Assembly: GCF_016862315.1 (NCBI RefSeq)
Contig: NZ_BOMS01000013.1
Location: 43,158-107,157 of the forward strand
Length of the DNA stretch: 64,000 nt
Reading direction: 5' to 3'
Source: Actinoplanes palleronii
GTDB lineage: Bacteria > Actinomycetota > Actinomycetes > Mycobacteriales > Micromonosporaceae
Both the position numbers and the translations under genes were made by a program. How positions within the stretch are numbered: the stretch's first letter is position 1; every line of letters starts with the position of its first letter. This document shows, piece after piece, positions 8,672 to 18,561 of the stretch. The notes beneath the pieces were generated by a model. That model had not been told where the DNA came from, ran no database searches, and saw nothing but the letters and a program-made list of their open reading frames with translations.

Positions 8672-8785
8672 CGCCGGAACGGGTGTGATCGGACCTGCCC
8701 CCGCGGGCGTGGGACGATAGGGGGCGCCGGCGTTCGACCGGCGACACCCGCATCCGCAGAACCATCCCGAGAAGAACGGACGACC

Positions 8786-10663
8786 GTGCCTGGACCGCTC
8801 GACCCCGGCGTGAACGTGATCGGATCGACCGATCCCAGCCGTATCCGCAACTTCTGCATCATCGCCCACATCGACCACGGGAAGTCGACGCTGGCCGACC
8901 GGATGCTGCAGATCACCGGCGTGGTCGACCCGCGGCAGATGCGTGCGCAGTACCTCGACCGGATGGACATCGAGCGCGAGCGCGGCATCACCATCAAGTC
9001 GCAGGCCGTGCGGATGCCCTGGACCGTCCGCGAGGGCGCCCGGCAGGGCGAGACCGCCGTCCTCAACATGATCGACACCCCGGGGCACGTCGACTTCACC
9101 TACGAGGTCTCCCGCAGCCTCGCCGCCTGTGAGGGCGCGGTGCTGCTCGTCGACGCCGCGCAGGGCATCGAGGCGCAGACCCTCGCCAACCTGTACCTGG
9201 CGATGGAGAACGACCTGCGCATCATCCCGGTGCTCAACAAGATCGACCTGCCGGCCGCGCAGCCCGAGAAGTACGCCGAGGAGCTGGCCAAGCTCATCGG
9301 CGTCGACCCGTCGGAGGTCCTCCGGGTCTCCGGCAAGACCGGCATCGGGGTGTCGCACCTGCTCGACGAGATCGTCCGGGAGCTGGTGGCACCGGTCGGC
9401 GACGCCGACGCGCCCGCCCGCGCGATGATCTTCGACTCGGTGTACGACGTGTACCGCGGCGTCGTCACGTACGTCCGGGTCATCGACGGCCGGATCAGCG
9501 CCCGCGACAAGATCAAGATGATGTCCACCGGCGCCGTGCACGAGCTGCTCGAGATCGGGGTGGTGTCGCCGGAGATGGAGAAGGCCGGCGCCCTCGGTGT
9601 CGGCGAGGTGGGCTACCTGATCACCGGCGTGAAGGACGTCCGCCAGTCCCGGGTGGGTGACACCATCACCGGCCACAACCGGCCGGCCAAGGAGGCTCTG
9701 GGCGGTTACAAGGACCCGAAGCCGATGGTCTACTCGGGCCTCTACCCGATCGACGGCTCGGACTACCCGGCGCTGCGTGACGCGCTCGACAAGCTCAAGC
9801 TCAACGACGCCGCGCTCACCTACGAGCCGGAGACCTCGGCGGCGCTCGGCTTCGGCTTCCGCGTCGGGTATCTCGGCCTGCTGCACCTGGAGATCATCGG
9901 CGAGCGGCTGGAGCGCGAGTTCAACCTCGACCTGATCTCCACCGCGCCGAACGTGGTCTACCAGGTGGTCACCGAGGACGCGAACGAGGCGACGGTCACC
10001 AACCCGAGCGAGTTCCCGACCGGCAAGATCGCTGAGATCCGCGAGCCGGTGGTGCGCGCCACCGTCCTGGTGCCGAACGAGTACGTCGGCGCGGTCATGG
10101 AGCTGTGCCAGAGCCGGCGCGGCGCCCTGCTCGGTATGGAGTACCTGTCCGCCGAACGGGTGGAGTTGCGCTACACGCTGCCGCTCGCCGAGATCATCTT
10201 CGACTTCTTCGACCAGTTGAAGAGCAAGACCAAGGGCTACGCGTCGCTGGACTACGAGCCCTCCGGCGAGCAGGTCGCCGATCTGGTCAAGGTGGACATC
10301 CTGCTGCACGGCGAGCCGGTCGACGCGTTCAGCGCCATCGTGCACAAGGACAAGGCGTACGCGTACGGCACGTCGATCGCCGCCAAGCTGCAGAAACTCA
10401 TCCCGCGGCAGCAGTTCGAGGTGCCCATCCAGGCGGCCATCGGCTCCCGGATCATCGCCCGCGAGACCATCCGTGCGATCCGCAAGGACGTGCTCGCGAA
10501 GTGCTACGGCGGTGACATCAGCCGCAAGCGGAAGCTGCTCGAGAAGCAGAAGGAAGGCAAGAAGCGGATGAAGATGGTGGGCCGCGTGGAGGTGCCCCAG
10601 GAGGCCTTCATCGCCGCGCTCTCCACCTCCGAGGCGGCCGACCCGAAAGCCACAAAAAAATAG
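8786..10663 (+). CDS. lepA: Elongation factor 4 (LepA) GTPase
   Basis: Translational GTPase that acts on stalled or mis-translocated ribosomes. The 625-residue protein has G1 AHIDHGKST at residues 27-35, G3 DTPGH near 97, G4 NKID near 151, followed by EF-G-like domains and the LepA-specific C-terminal domain ending in a Lys-rich tail ([20 protein letters not shown]). GTG 8786 (product beginning [12 protein letters not shown]) is preferred because upstream codons fall in the tandem repeat and are Arg-rich. Length and motifs are complete. Confidence 0.96.
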   Translation: MPGPLDPGVNVIGSTDPSRIRNFCIIAHIDHGKSTLADRMLQITGVVDPRQMRAQYLDRMDIERERGITIKSQAVRMPWTVREGARQGETAVLNMIDTPGHVDFTYEVSRSLAACEGAVLLVDAAQGIEAQTLANLYLAMENDLRIIPVLNKIDLPAAQPEKYAEELAKLIGVDPSEVLRVSGKTGIGVSHLLDEIVRELVAPVGDADAPARAMIFDSVYDVYRGVVTYVRVIDGRISARDKIKMMSTGAVHELLEIGVVSPEMEKAGALGVGEVGYLITGVKDVRQSRVGDTITGHNRPAKEALGGYKDPKPMVYSGLYPIDGSDYPALRDALDKLKLNDAALTYEPETSAALGFGFRVGYLGLLHLEIIGERLEREFNLDLISTAPNVVYQVVTEDANEATVTNPSEFPTGKIAEIREPVVRATVLVPNEYVGAVMELCQSRRGALLGMEYLSAERVELRYTLPLAEIIFDFFDQLKSKTKGYASLDYEPSGEQVADLVKVDILLHGEPVDAFSAIVHKDKAYAYGTSIAAKLQKLIPRQQFEVPIQAAIGSRIIARETIRAIRKDVLAKCYGGDISRKRKLLEKQKEGKKRMKMVGRVEVPQEAFIAALSTSEAADPKATKK

Positions 10664-10747
10664 GGCGGTTTGATTTCTCGGGGGGCCGGGAACTCTGTTG
10701 CTCGACGGACGCAACGAACGAGCTTCACCCCCCGAGAGGACTCCCCA

Positions 10748-11023
10748 ATGACTGTCACCGGAATCATCACCGCCCTGGTCGTCGGTCTGATCATTGGCGC
10801 CCTGGGCCGCCTGGTCGTACCCGGCAAGCAGAACATCCCGATCTGGCTGACCATGGTCATCGGTGTGGTCGCCGCCCTGCTCGGCACCGTGCTCGCCCGG
10901 GCCTTCGGCGTCGCCAGCACCAACGGCTTCGACTGGATCGAGTTCTTCTTCCAGGTCGTGCTCGCCGCCATCGGTGTCGCCCTCACGGTCGGCGTTGTTG
11001 GTCGCCGGGGCCTGACCCGATAA
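10748..11023 (+). CDS. GlsB/YeaQ/YmgE family small membrane protein
   Basis: A 91-residue protein with three hydrophobic segments (GIITALVVGLIIGALGRLVV, WLTMVIGVVAALLGTVLARA, FQVVLAAIGVALTVGVVG). The IGALGRLVVPG motif is characteristic of the transglycosylase-associated/GlsB family, found widely as stress-linked inner-membrane proteins of unknown mechanism. A GAGAGGA ribosome-binding site lies 8 nt before the ATG. A terminator follows, so it is probably monocistronic. Confidence 0.88.
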   Translation: MTVTGIITALVVGLIIGALGRLVVPGKQNIPIWLTMVIGVVAALLGTVLARAFGVASTNGFDWIEFFFQVVLAAIGVALTVGVVGRRGLTR

Positions 11024-11035
11024 CACCAAAAGCCG

Positions 11036-11077
11036 AAAAGCGCCGGACCTCGAAAGAGGGCCGGCGCTTTCGCTTTG
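11036..11077. terminator. Terminator between convergent genes
   Basis: AAGCGCCGG and CCGGCGCTTT enclose a short loop containing CTCGAAAGAG, which itself pairs. T-rich sequence (TTTCGCTTT) follows on the plus strand. It separates the GlsB-like gene from the convergent PAS-sensor gene and may serve both. Confidence 0.75.
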
Positions 11078-11126
11078 CCCCGAAGCAGCTCCGGTCCGAA
11101 AGCAGCCGGGTCCGAAAAAGGAAGGG

Positions 11127-12758
11127 TCAGAACCGGAAACGTTGCTGGGCCGACCGCCGGTTGACCCAGGCCGGCATCTCGCCGCTGTGTTCCGCGTACG
11201 GGTGCTGCTCCGCCGGGTCGTGGTTGCGGGTGATGTCCCGCAGGGTCAGCACCAGCCCCTGGACCAGGCGGTCGTCACGCAGGTCGCGGTAGGTCATCTC
11301 GACGAGCACCTGGGTCAGGTCGGCGCGTTGCAGGGCGCAGTGCACGGTGCCGTCGCCGAGCGAGCGCAGCGCGTTGCGCACCATGGGCCGATCGTCCGGG
11401 TGGACCAGCTCGTCGAGGGTGATCAGCGGGGGCAGTTCGTCCTGGCCGATCAGCTCGCGCAGCGCCGGGCTGGAGTACCGCACCCGCTGGTCGACGTCGA
11501 TCACCACCATCATCTCGGCGGTGTTGCGGATCACAGCGCGCAGGTAGAGGTCGCTGTCCCGGCGGCCGACCGCCTCGACCAGGGTGATCCGGTCCAGGGC
11601 GAGCGCGGCCTGGCCGGCGAGCACCTCGAGCGCGTCGTGGCCGACGATCAGGTCCTCCCGGCGACCGGTGATGATCAGCGCGCCGCCGCTGGGCCGGACC
11701 ACGTCGAGCGGCTCCAGCCGGAGCGGGCAGACCAGGGTGCGGTCGTCCGGCTCGGTGGCCGGCAACCACCAGCTGCGACCGGCCGGGCCGGCCGAGGCGG
11801 GTGGCAGGTCGGCCGGTGACAGTTCGTCGGCGAGCGCGACCCGGCGTACCCCGTGCGGTGGCAGCAGTTGACTGACCGCCGCGCGCACTGCGGCGTCGAC
11901 GGAGGGCCGGTCCGCGGCCGCGACCAGCGCCGCGGTCGCGGTACGCAGGCCCTGCTCCCGGGTCAGCGCCTGGCTGTGCTGCCGGATCGAGTCGGCCAGC
12001 CGGGTGATGGTGAGCAGCAGGGTGACCGCGGCGGTGACGGCGATCACCACGCCGTCCACGACCTGACCCTGCAGCGCCTCGATCAGCAGCACCGTCGGCG
12101 GGCCGCCGGCCGACGCGGCGAGCAGCACCGACCAGCGGAACTTCCACGGACTGTGCCGCGACGGCGCCGGTTCGGTCAGCCGGATCATCGACGGGTGCAG
12201 CGCGGACAGGCCCCAGCAGACGTAGAGCAGCACGTACGTCGACTCGGTCAGCGGGCCCTCGGCCAGCGGATAGCCGATGTCGCCGGCCAGCATCCCGGTC
12301 GCGCCGGTCAGCAGCAGCCAGGCCGCGACGTTGCGCCGGTCGCCGGCCACCAGCCGGCCGGCCACGCAGAGCAGCAGGACGTCACCGATCACGTCGGCGG
12401 CCGACACGTCGCCCAGCCGGCCGTTCGGGCCGATCACGAAGACCCAGACGATCAGCAGCGTCGAGCAGGCGAAGGCCAGCAGGTCGATCAGCCGGGCCCG
12501 GTCGACGAGCAGCGCGCCACCCCGGGTGAACTGCATCAGGCAGACCACGACCAGGCCGAACATGAACAAGTAGAAGGCGTCGGCCAGATCCCGCTGGCCG
12601 TACGAGTAGCAGACGTCGCCCACGGCGAGGACAGCCAGTGACGCGGCCAGCAACCACCACGGCGCCTTACGCGCCGGTCGATGGCGCCGCACACCGTAGA
12701 TGATCGCGCCGACGCCGCCTGACCCGAGCAGGATCCATTCGAGCGCTCCCCAGAACAC
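11127..12758 (-). CDS. Membrane-bound GAF/PAS sensor protein without visible output domain
   Basis: A 543-residue protein with about eight or nine membrane helices in the first 250 residues, a coiled linker, a GAF-like region (about 265-400) and a PAS domain (about 405-515; NTAEMMVVIDVDQRVRYSSP). In related actinobacterial proteins this architecture usually continues into GGDEF/EAL, kinase or phosphatase domains. Here the protein stops shortly after the PAS domain (ending SAQQRFRF), so it may pass its signal to a partner. I cannot name the ligand. The 115-bp space upstream should hold its promoter. Confidence 0.7.
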   Translation of the reverse strand: MFWGALEWILLGSGGVGAIIYGVRRHRPARKAPWWLLAASLAVLAVGDVCYSYGQRDLADAFYLFMFGLVVVCLMQFTRGGALLVDRARLIDLLAFACSTLLIVWVFVIGPNGRLGDVSAADVIGDVLLLCVAGRLVAGDRRNVAAWLLLTGATGMLAGDIGYPLAEGPLTESTYVLLYVCWGLSALHPSMIRLTEPAPSRHSPWKFRWSVLLAASAGGPPTVLLIEALQGQVVDGVVIAVTAAVTLLLTITRLADSIRQHSQALTREQGLRTATAALVAAADRPSVDAAVRAAVSQLLPPHGVRRVALADELSPADLPPASAGPAGRSWWLPATEPDDRTLVCPLRLEPLDVVRPSGGALIITGRREDLIVGHDALEVLAGQAALALDRITLVEAVGRRDSDLYLRAVIRNTAEMMVVIDVDQRVRYSSPALRELIGQDELPPLITLDELVHPDDRPMVRNALRSLGDGTVHCALQRADLTQVLVEMTYRDLRDDRLVQGLVLTLRDITRNHDPAEQHPYAEHSGEMPAWVNRRSAQQRFRF

Positions 12759-12873
12759 GTCCTACTTAGTACCAGGGTGGTTGCGCAGTGTCCATGTCGA
12801 TGTATACGCAGCGCGATTCGCGTTCTCAGCAGGGTGAATTACCGAAAGTCACCGAAAGTTGCGGAGAGTGTTG

Positions 12874-13722
12874 TCAACTGAAGACTTCGGCGACGACGCG
12901 CCGGTCGTCGCCCGCCACGGCGGTGGTTACTTGCTGCCACTTTCCGTCTCCGGCGTGCCACTCCAAGTCACCGAAACGTACCCGTTCGAGGCCGGTGCCT
13001 GAGGCGTGGGAAACCAGCCAGTGGGCATAGCGCCAGCCGCTGCTGGCGTTGCTGACCGAAACCGTCAAGCCGGCCGCTTCCTTGCCGACCAGGTCGAGCT
13101 TCTTACCCCAGTCCAGTTTGAGCCCGGCCACCAGGGCGGTCGCGGCGGCGGCGCCCCGCACCACCGGGTCGCCGGTGACGGTGCACTCGACCGCGCCCGT
13201 GGCCAGGCCCATCAGCGCGCGGGCCAGGACCCGGGACTCGTCGGCCCACTTCTCGTACGCGTTCGGGTACGCCGAGCGCTGCACCTTCTGCGCGGCGTCG
13301 GTGACCCGCATGTCCTCCCAGCCCTTCACCTTCTTCAGGGCGGTGTAGAACTTGCTGGCCGCGTACCTCGGGTTCTTGATCTGGTCGAACGTGCCCCAGC
13401 CCTGGCTGGGGCGCTGCTGGAAGAGGCCGACCGAGTCGCGGTCGCCGTCGTCCAGGTTCTCCAGCTTGGACTCCTGGAAGGCGGTGGCGAGCGCGACCAC
13501 CACCGCCTGCTCGGGCATCTCCTTGCGGATGCCGACCGCGGCGATGGTCGCGGCGTTGGCCATCTGCACCGAGTCGAGGGTGACCTCACCGTCGGCGCGC
13601 ACCGTGCACTCCGGGCCGATCCGGGGCAGGGTGATCGCGCCCGGGACCTTGTGCAGCACGATGATCACGCTGACCACGGCGATGAGGGCGAGCGAGGCCA
13701 AAACCCCGATGACCGTTTTCAC
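12874..13722 (-). CDS. Exported lysozyme-like (transglycosylase-fold) protein
   Basis: A 282-residue protein with one N-terminal membrane helix (VIGVLASLALIAVVSVIIVL), probably a signal anchor. The central region reads LATAFQESKLENLDDGDRDS-VGLFQQRPSQGWG, the pattern of actinobacterial lysozyme/transglycosylase-like domains with a putative catalytic Glu in FQES. The C-terminal region (about 210-282) resembles no domain I know. GTG 13722 is preferred: AAGGAGG lies 10 nt upstream. It lies upstream of the PAS-sensor gene, separated by 115 bp. Confidence 0.65.
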   Translation of the reverse strand: MKTVIGVLASLALIAVVSVIIVLHKVPGAITLPRIGPECTVRADGEVTLDSVQMANAATIAAVGIRKEMPEQAVVVALATAFQESKLENLDDGDRDSVGLFQQRPSQGWGTFDQIKNPRYAASKFYTALKKVKGWEDMRVTDAAQKVQRSAYPNAYEKWADESRVLARALMGLATGAVECTVTGDPVVRGAAAATALVAGLKLDWGKKLDLVGKEAAGLTVSVSNASSGWRYAHWLVSHASGTGLERVRFGDLEWHAGDGKWQQVTTAVAGDDRRVVAEVFS

Positions 13723-13806
13723 CCGCACCACACCTCCTTCGCCGCCGGACGCCAACACTAATCAACGCGCGCACGAAGATCACCGTGACTGTGCGGAGCG
13801 TGTTGT

Positions 13807-14577
13807 TCAGGGCGATGGCACCCAATTCGGGTCGCGCTTGGCCTGACGTGCGGAAACTCCCTCCCGGCCCTCCGCCGAGGTGAAATATCCGGCTGAACGG
13901 TCACTCAGTTCGGCCAGTTCGGTGCGGATCGACTCCGACCTCGTACGCCGGAGAAGTTGTTTGGTCCCGGCCAGCGCGAGCGGACCGCCGCGAATGAGCG
14001 AGGCGCAGTAGGCGGCGACCGCCGTGTCCAGGTCCTCCTCCGGCACCGCGGCCGTGACCAGCCCGATCGCCGCGGCCCGGTCCCCGTCGAAGACGTCGCC
14101 GGTGAGGTAGAGCTCGGCCGCGGCCCGGGGCGCCAGCCGGGGCAGCACGGTGGCGCTGATCACCGCGGGGATCACGCCGAGCCGCACCTCGGTGAACGCG
14201 AACGTCGCGGCCCGGGTGCAGACCGCCAGGTCGGCGGCGCCGATCAGGCCCAGCCCACCGGCCCGGGCCGGCCCGGCGATCCGGGCCACCACCGGCTTGG
14301 GGAACTCCCAGATCGCGGCGAGCAGGTCGGCCATCAGCTCGACCGGCAGCCGCTCGCCGGGCCGGGTGGCGGCGGTCTCCTTCAGGTCGGCGCCGGAGCA
14401 GAAGACCGGGCCGGTGTGCGACAGGACCACCACCCGCGTCTCCGGGGTGGCGGCCGCGGCGCCGAGCGCGGCGAGCAGTTCGGTGATCAGGGCACGGGAC
14501 AGGGCGTTGCGATTCGCCGGGCTGTCCAGCGTCAGGGTGGTCACCCCGGCGTCGGTGGCGGTAAGGACCAGACTCAT
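13807..14577 (-). CDS. Enoyl-CoA hydratase/isomerase family protein
   Basis: A 256-residue crotonase-fold protein. The oxyanion-hole segment FCSGADLKE lies near residue 60 and GPARAGGLGLIGAADLAVCT near 100-120, with the trimerisation helices at the C-terminus. The position often occupied by the catalytic Glu in hydratases (GVIPAVISA region) differs from the canonical P-E/G pattern, so the exact reaction is uncertain. ATG 14577 gives a standard start; an in-frame upstream start would run toward the divergent hemW promoter. Confidence 0.85.
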   Translation of the reverse strand: MSLVLTATDAGVTTLTLDSPANRNALSRALITELLAALGAAAATPETRVVVLSHTGPVFCSGADLKETAATRPGERLPVELMADLLAAIWEFPKPVVARIAGPARAGGLGLIGAADLAVCTRAATFAFTEVRLGVIPAVISATVLPRLAPRAAAELYLTGDVFDGDRAAAIGLVTAAVPEEDLDTAVAAYCASLIRGGPLALAGTKQLLRRTRSESIRTELAELSDRSAGYFTSAEGREGVSARQAKRDPNWVPSP

Positions 14578-14614
14578 GTCCGGGACCCTAACCGGCACCA
14601 GGCACACTTGGCGG

Positions 14615-15817
14615 ATGGCCGGCGCACTCCCTGATGGTGAACCCGTACCCGCTGACGGGTCACTTCCCGACGAGGCGACCCGTGACGTGGGCGCGAACGG
14701 GTTCGCGGTCTACGTCCACGTCCCGTTCTGCGCCAGCCGCTGCGGGTACTGCGACTTCAACACGTACACGGCCAGTGAGCTGGGCGGCGGCGCGAGCCGG
14801 GACGAGTACGCCGCGACCGTCCTGCGCGAGCTGGACCTGGCCGCCAAGGTGGTGCAGCCGCGCCGGGTCGACACGGTCTTCGTCGGCGGTGGCACACCGA
14901 CCCTGCTCAGCCCGTCCGACCTGGGCCGGATCCTGGAGGGGATCGACCGCACCTGGGGGCTGGCCGCGGACGCCGAGGTGACCACCGAGGCGAACCCCGA
15001 GTCGGTGGACCTCGCCTCGCTCAAGCAGTTGAGAGCAGCCGGCTTCACCCGGATCTCGCTCGGCATGCAGTCCTCGGCCTCGCACGTGCTGCGGGTGCTC
15101 GACCGCAAACACACCGCGGGCCGGGCGCCGGAGGCCGCGCTGGAGGCCCGGGAGGCCGGGTTCGAGCACGTGAACCTGGATCTGATCTACGGAACGCCGG
15201 GGGAGACCGCCGACGACTTCGCGCGCTCGCTGCAGACCGTGGTGGACGCCGGGGTGGATCACGTCAGCGCGTACGCCCTGATCGTCGAGGACGGCACCCG
15301 GATGGCGGTCCGGATGCGCCGGGGCGAGCTGCCGTACCCGTCCGACGACGTCGCGGCCGACCGCTACCTGGCCGCCGAGCAGGCGCTGACCGCGGCCGGT
15401 TTCGGCTGGTACGAGGTGTCCAACTGGGCGCGCGAGGGCGGGGAGTGCCGGCACAACCTGCTCTACTGGACCGGCGCGGACTGGTGGGGGCTCGGCCCCG
15501 GCGCGCACAGCCACGTCGGCGGGGTGCGCTGGTGGAACGTGAAGCACCCGTCGGCGTACGCGAAACGCCTGGCCGACGGCGTCTCACCGGGGCACGGGCG
15601 GGAGCTGCTCAGCGCCGAGGACCAGCACGTCGAGGACGTGATGCTGCGGGTCCGGCTGCGCGAGGGCATCGCGCTGGACCGGGTGGAGGGCGCGGCCGCC
15701 GCTCAGGCGCTCGCCGACGGCCTGCTCGACCCGGCGGCGTTCTCGGCCGGCCGGCTCGTGCTCACGCTGCGCGGGCGGCTGCTGGCCGACGCGGTGATCC
15801 GGGACGTGCTCCCGTGA
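14615..15817 (+). CDS. hemW: HemW-type radical SAM protein (HemN-like heme chaperone)
   Basis: A 400-residue radical SAM protein with the 4Fe-4S motif CASRCGYCDF (CxxxCxxC) near residue 40, GGGTPT near 90 and the HemN/HemW signature RHNLLYW near 285. HemW proteins were long annotated as oxygen-independent coproporphyrinogen oxidases but are now regarded as heme chaperones. It lies immediately upstream of hrcA-dnaJ, as in other actinobacteria. ATG 14615 leaves an acidic N-terminal lead of about 30 residues. It is divergent from the crotonase-family gene. Confidence 0.9.
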   Translation: MAGALPDGEPVPADGSLPDEATRDVGANGFAVYVHVPFCASRCGYCDFNTYTASELGGGASRDEYAATVLRELDLAAKVVQPRRVDTVFVGGGTPTLLSPSDLGRILEGIDRTWGLAADAEVTTEANPESVDLASLKQLRAAGFTRISLGMQSSASHVLRVLDRKHTAGRAPEAALEAREAGFEHVNLDLIYGTPGETADDFARSLQTVVDAGVDHVSAYALIVEDGTRMAVRMRRGELPYPSDDVAADRYLAAEQALTAAGFGWYEVSNWAREGGECRHNLLYWTGADWWGLGPGAHSHVGGVRWWNVKHPSAYAKRLADGVSPGHGRELLSAEDQHVEDVMLRVRLREGIALDRVEGAAAAQALADGLLDPAAFSAGRLVLTLRGRLLADAVIRDVLP

Positions 15818-15945
15818 CCATGCCAACCCGGCGCTCTCTCTAGCCCGCTCGTGGCGGCGGACCGTACTGTTCGGTTCCGTCCCTGACCAAGAACCGCGGC
15901 GGTCGGTCCTTTCGATCATCGCGCTGCAGGCAGTGGAGACGTAGA

Positions 15946-15972
15946 CTGGCACTCTGTCCGCGGGAGTGCCAG
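15946..15972 (+). promoter_or_regulatory. CIRCE heat-shock operator
   Basis: CTGGCACTC and GAGTGCCAG form perfect 9-bp arms separated by 9 nt (TGTCCGCGG), exactly the geometry of the CIRCE element bound by HrcA. It ends 13 nt upstream of the hrcA ATG, overlapping the leader and next to the GAGGGAGGGG ribosome-binding site, implying autoregulation of hrcA-dnaJ. Confidence 0.95.
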
Positions 15973-15985
15973 AGGGAGGGGTCAT

Positions 15986-17008
15986 ATGAGTCTGGATGAC
16001 CGCAAGCTCGAAGTCCTGCGGGCGATCGTCGAGGACTATGTGAAAACCCGCGAGCCGGTCGGCAGCAAAGCCCTGGTCGAGCGGCATCAGCTGGGCGTTT
16101 CCTCAGCCACCGTGCGCAACGACATGGCGGTGCTGGAGGAGGAGGGCTACATCCGGCAGCCGCACACCAGTGCCGGCCGGGTGCCCACCGACCTCGGTTA
16201 CCGGCTCTTCGTCGACCGGCTCACCCGGGTCAAGCCGCTCAGCCCGGCCGAGCGCCGCGCGATCGAGCGCTTCATGATCGGCGTGGTCGACCTCGACGAT
16301 GTGGTGCATCGCACGGTCCGCCTGCTCGCCCAGCTGACCCGCCAGGTCGCGGTCGTGCAATATCCCAGTCTCTCCAAGTCCGCCGTGCGTCATCTGGAGC
16401 TCGTCCCGATCTCCACCACCCGGCTGATGCTCGTGATGATCACCGACACCGGCCGGGTCGAGCAGCGCCTGGTCGAGTTGCCGGCCCCGTTGCCGGAGGG
16501 CGAGGTGTGGGAGCTGCGCCGCCGGGTGAACGAGAAACTGGCCGGTCAGAAGCTCGCCGACACCCCGCCGCTGGTGCAGATACTCGTCGACGAGTGTGCG
16601 CCGGAGCGCCGTGGGAGCATGATCTGCCTCGCCACCGTGCTGCTCGAGACGCTCGTCGAGCGGAGTGAGGAGCGCCTCGCACTCGCCGGGACGGCCAACC
16701 TCACGCGTGGCGGTGTGCTGGACTTCCAGGGCACGCTGCGGCCCGTACTCGAAGCGCTGGAGGAAGAGGTCATCCTGCTCAAGCTGATCGGCGACCTCGA
16801 GCCCAGCACCACCCGGGTCCGGATCGGCGACGAGAACGAGATCGACAATCTCCGGTCGGCGTCCGTGGTCAGCACCGGTTACGGACCGGGCGCCACGATC
16901 GTCGGTGGGCTCGGCGTGCTGGGGCCGACCCGGATGGACTATCCCGGCACCATCGCCACGGTTCGTGCAGTCGCACGCTACGTTGGCGACCTGTTGGCAC
17001 AGAATTGA
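15986..17008 (+). CDS. hrcA: Heat-inducible transcription repressor HrcA
   Basis: A 340-residue protein with an N-terminal winged-helix domain ([20 protein letters not shown] ... [16 protein letters not shown]) and the conserved GYRLFVDRL segment, followed by the GAF-like dimerisation domain. It represses chaperone genes through CIRCE elements, one of which lies directly upstream. The ATG at 15986 follows GAGGGAGGGG by 5 nt. It is followed by dnaJ after 34 bp. Confidence 0.96.
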   Translation: MSLDDRKLEVLRAIVEDYVKTREPVGSKALVERHQLGVSSATVRNDMAVLEEEGYIRQPHTSAGRVPTDLGYRLFVDRLTRVKPLSPAERRAIERFMIGVVDLDDVVHRTVRLLAQLTRQVAVVQYPSLSKSAVRHLELVPISTTRLMLVMITDTGRVEQRLVELPAPLPEGEVWELRRRVNEKLAGQKLADTPPLVQILVDECAPERRGSMICLATVLLETLVERSEERLALAGTANLTRGGVLDFQGTLRPVLEALEEEVILLKLIGDLEPSTTRVRIGDENEIDNLRSASVVSTGYGPGATIVGGLGVLGPTRMDYPGTIATVRAVARYVGDLLAQN

Positions 17009-17042
17009 CGGATTCGCGCAGACATTGAGGACTCCAAACCCC

Positions 17043-18182
17043 GTGGCCAAGGACTACTACGGAATTCTCGGCGTGAGCCGGGAAGCCACCGACGACGAGA
17101 TCAAGCGCGCCTACCGCAAACTGGCTCGGCAGTACCACCCGGATGTCAACCCCGATCCGGAGGCGCACGAGAAGTTCAAGGACATCAACGCGGCGTACGA
17201 GGTCCTCTCCGACGACCAGAAGCGGCAGATCGTCGACCTGGGCGGTGACCCCCTCGCGCCCGGTGGCGGCGCGCCCGGTGGCGGCCCCGGCGGCGCCGGC
17301 CCGTTCGTCGGCTTCCAGGACATCATGGACGCGTTCTTCGGCACCGCGGCCGGCGGCGGCAGCCGTGGCCCGCGCCCGCGGACCCGTCCCGGCGCCGACG
17401 CCATCCTGCGCCTCGAGCTCGACCTGGTGGAGACCGCGTTCGGCGTCGAGGCGCCGATCACCGTCGACACCGCGGTGCTCTGCACCCAGTGCTCCGGCGC
17501 CGGCACCGCGCCCGGCACCCACCTGGCCACCTGCGAGGTCTGCGGTGGCCGTGGCGAGGTGCAGTCGGTGCAGCGCACGTTCCTCGGCCAGGTGGTCTCG
17601 TCCCGCCCGTGCCAGAACTGCCAGGGTCACGGCACGGTCATCCCCACCCCGTGCCCGACCTGCGCCGGCGACGGCCGCATCCGCACCCGCCGCTCGCTCA
17701 CGGTGAAGATCCCGGCGGGCGTCGAGGACGGCATGCGGATCCGTCTCGCGCAGCAGGGCGAGGTCGGCCCGGGCGGCGGCACCGCCGGTGACCTCTACGT
17801 CGAGATCCACGAGCGCCCGCACGACGTCTACTCCCGCAAGGGCGACGACCTGCACTGCCGCGTCACGCTCCCGATGACGGCGGCCGCGCTCGGCACCCGG
17901 ATGACCATCAAGACCCTCGACGGCGAAGAGAACATCGAGGTCAAACCGGGCACGCAACCGGCCAGCACGCTGCGGATCCGTGGCAAGGGCGTGCCGCACC
18001 TGCGCGGTCAGGGCCGTGGTGACCTCTTCGTCCACCTGGACGTCAAGACGCCCACCAAGCTCACCGCCGACCAGGAGCGGATGCTCCGCGACTTCGCCAA
18101 GACCCGCGGCGAGGACGTGGCCGAGCTGAGCAAGCAGGGCGGCTTCTTCAGCCGGATGCGCGACGCCTTCAACGGCCACTAG
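17043..18182 (+). CDS. dnaJ: DnaJ (Hsp40) co-chaperone, dnaJ2 type
   Basis: A 379-residue type I DnaJ that stimulates DnaK. The J-domain ([23 protein letters not shown] near residue 36) is followed by a Gly-rich linker, four zinc motifs ([32 protein letters not shown], about 145-215) and the C-terminal substrate-binding domains. The GTG start suits the alignment of DYYGILGV at residue 4. Placement behind hrcA and CIRCE marks it as the paralogue outside the dnaK operon, equal to dnaJ2 of M. tuberculosis. Confidence 0.95.
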   Translation: MAKDYYGILGVSREATDDEIKRAYRKLARQYHPDVNPDPEAHEKFKDINAAYEVLSDDQKRQIVDLGGDPLAPGGGAPGGGPGGAGPFVGFQDIMDAFFGTAAGGGSRGPRPRTRPGADAILRLELDLVETAFGVEAPITVDTAVLCTQCSGAGTAPGTHLATCEVCGGRGEVQSVQRTFLGQVVSSRPCQNCQGHGTVIPTPCPTCAGDGRIRTRRSLTVKIPAGVEDGMRIRLAQQGEVGPGGGTAGDLYVEIHERPHDVYSRKGDDLHCRVTLPMTAAALGTRMTIKTLDGEENIEVKPGTQPASTLRIRGKGVPHLRGQGRGDLFVHLDVKTPTKLTADQERMLRDFAKTRGEDVAELSKQGGFFSRMRDAFNGH

Positions 18183-18206
18183 AAAGATCAACTTCAAGAT
18201 CTTTTT
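18183..18206 (+). terminator. Terminator after dnaJ
   Basis: AAAGATC and GATCTTT pair around an 8-nt loop and are followed by TTGTCG, directly after the dnaJ stop. It has the hairpin plus T-run form of an intrinsic terminator. Confidence 0.75.
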
Positions 18207-18346
18207 GTCGTGCGTCCGCTGTGGTGCGGATCGTCGCTCCCGCCGGGACCCCTGCGGGCTTCGCTGGCCGCTGGCGCGTCCAGAACGCGAAGCCCTCCGG
18301 GGCGACGTCCGCGTGTGGTCCCGGTCAGAGCCAACCCCAGCGTGGT
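18207..18346. other. Non-coding spacer between the dnaJ terminator and the 61-bp repeats
   Basis: I see no gene here. GGGCTTCGC and GCGAAGCCC form 9-bp arms about 30 nt apart near 18255-18300. The rest is GC-rich and unremarkable. The whole dnaJ-rsmE gap is 379 bp. Confidence 0.5.
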
Positions 18347-18520
18347 GACTTTCGGTGCGCACCGCACCGCAACTTCACACGCTCGCCGTGCATGGTGCTT
18401 GCGTGGGGACTTTCGGTGCGCTGCGCGCCGCAACTTCACACGCTCGCCGTGTGTGGTGCTTGCGTGGGGACTTTCGGTGCGCTGCGCGCCGCAACTTCAC
18501 ACGCTCGCCGGGCACTGCGG
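18347..18520. repeat. Three tandem copies of a 61-bp palindrome-derived repeat (family A)
   Basis: GACTTTCGGTGCGC recurs at 18347, 18408 and 18469, a period of 61 bp, each followed by CCGCAACTTCACACGCTCGC. Within each unit the GGTGCGC/GCGCGCC parts can pair imperfectly. The half-sequence AACTTCACACGCT links these to elements at 24489-24593 and 42449-42499. Confidence 0.85.
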
Positions 18521-18561
18521 GCGCACGCTTGCCCGCTCCGGCCTGGCGGTAGCGTGCGGGG

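Noticed and set aside
6719..11029. A minus-strand open frame of over 1,400 codons opposite lepA and neighbours
   Set aside because: It crosses several well-supported genes in antisense, is His/Arg/Asp-rich in the manner of high-GC shadow frames, and has no recognisable domain. Its only real coding portion is part of the APH and rpsT regions in other frames.
18347..18520. Possible CRISPR array
   Set aside because: The units are contiguous 61-bp tandem repeats with no unique spacers, and no cas genes are nearby.
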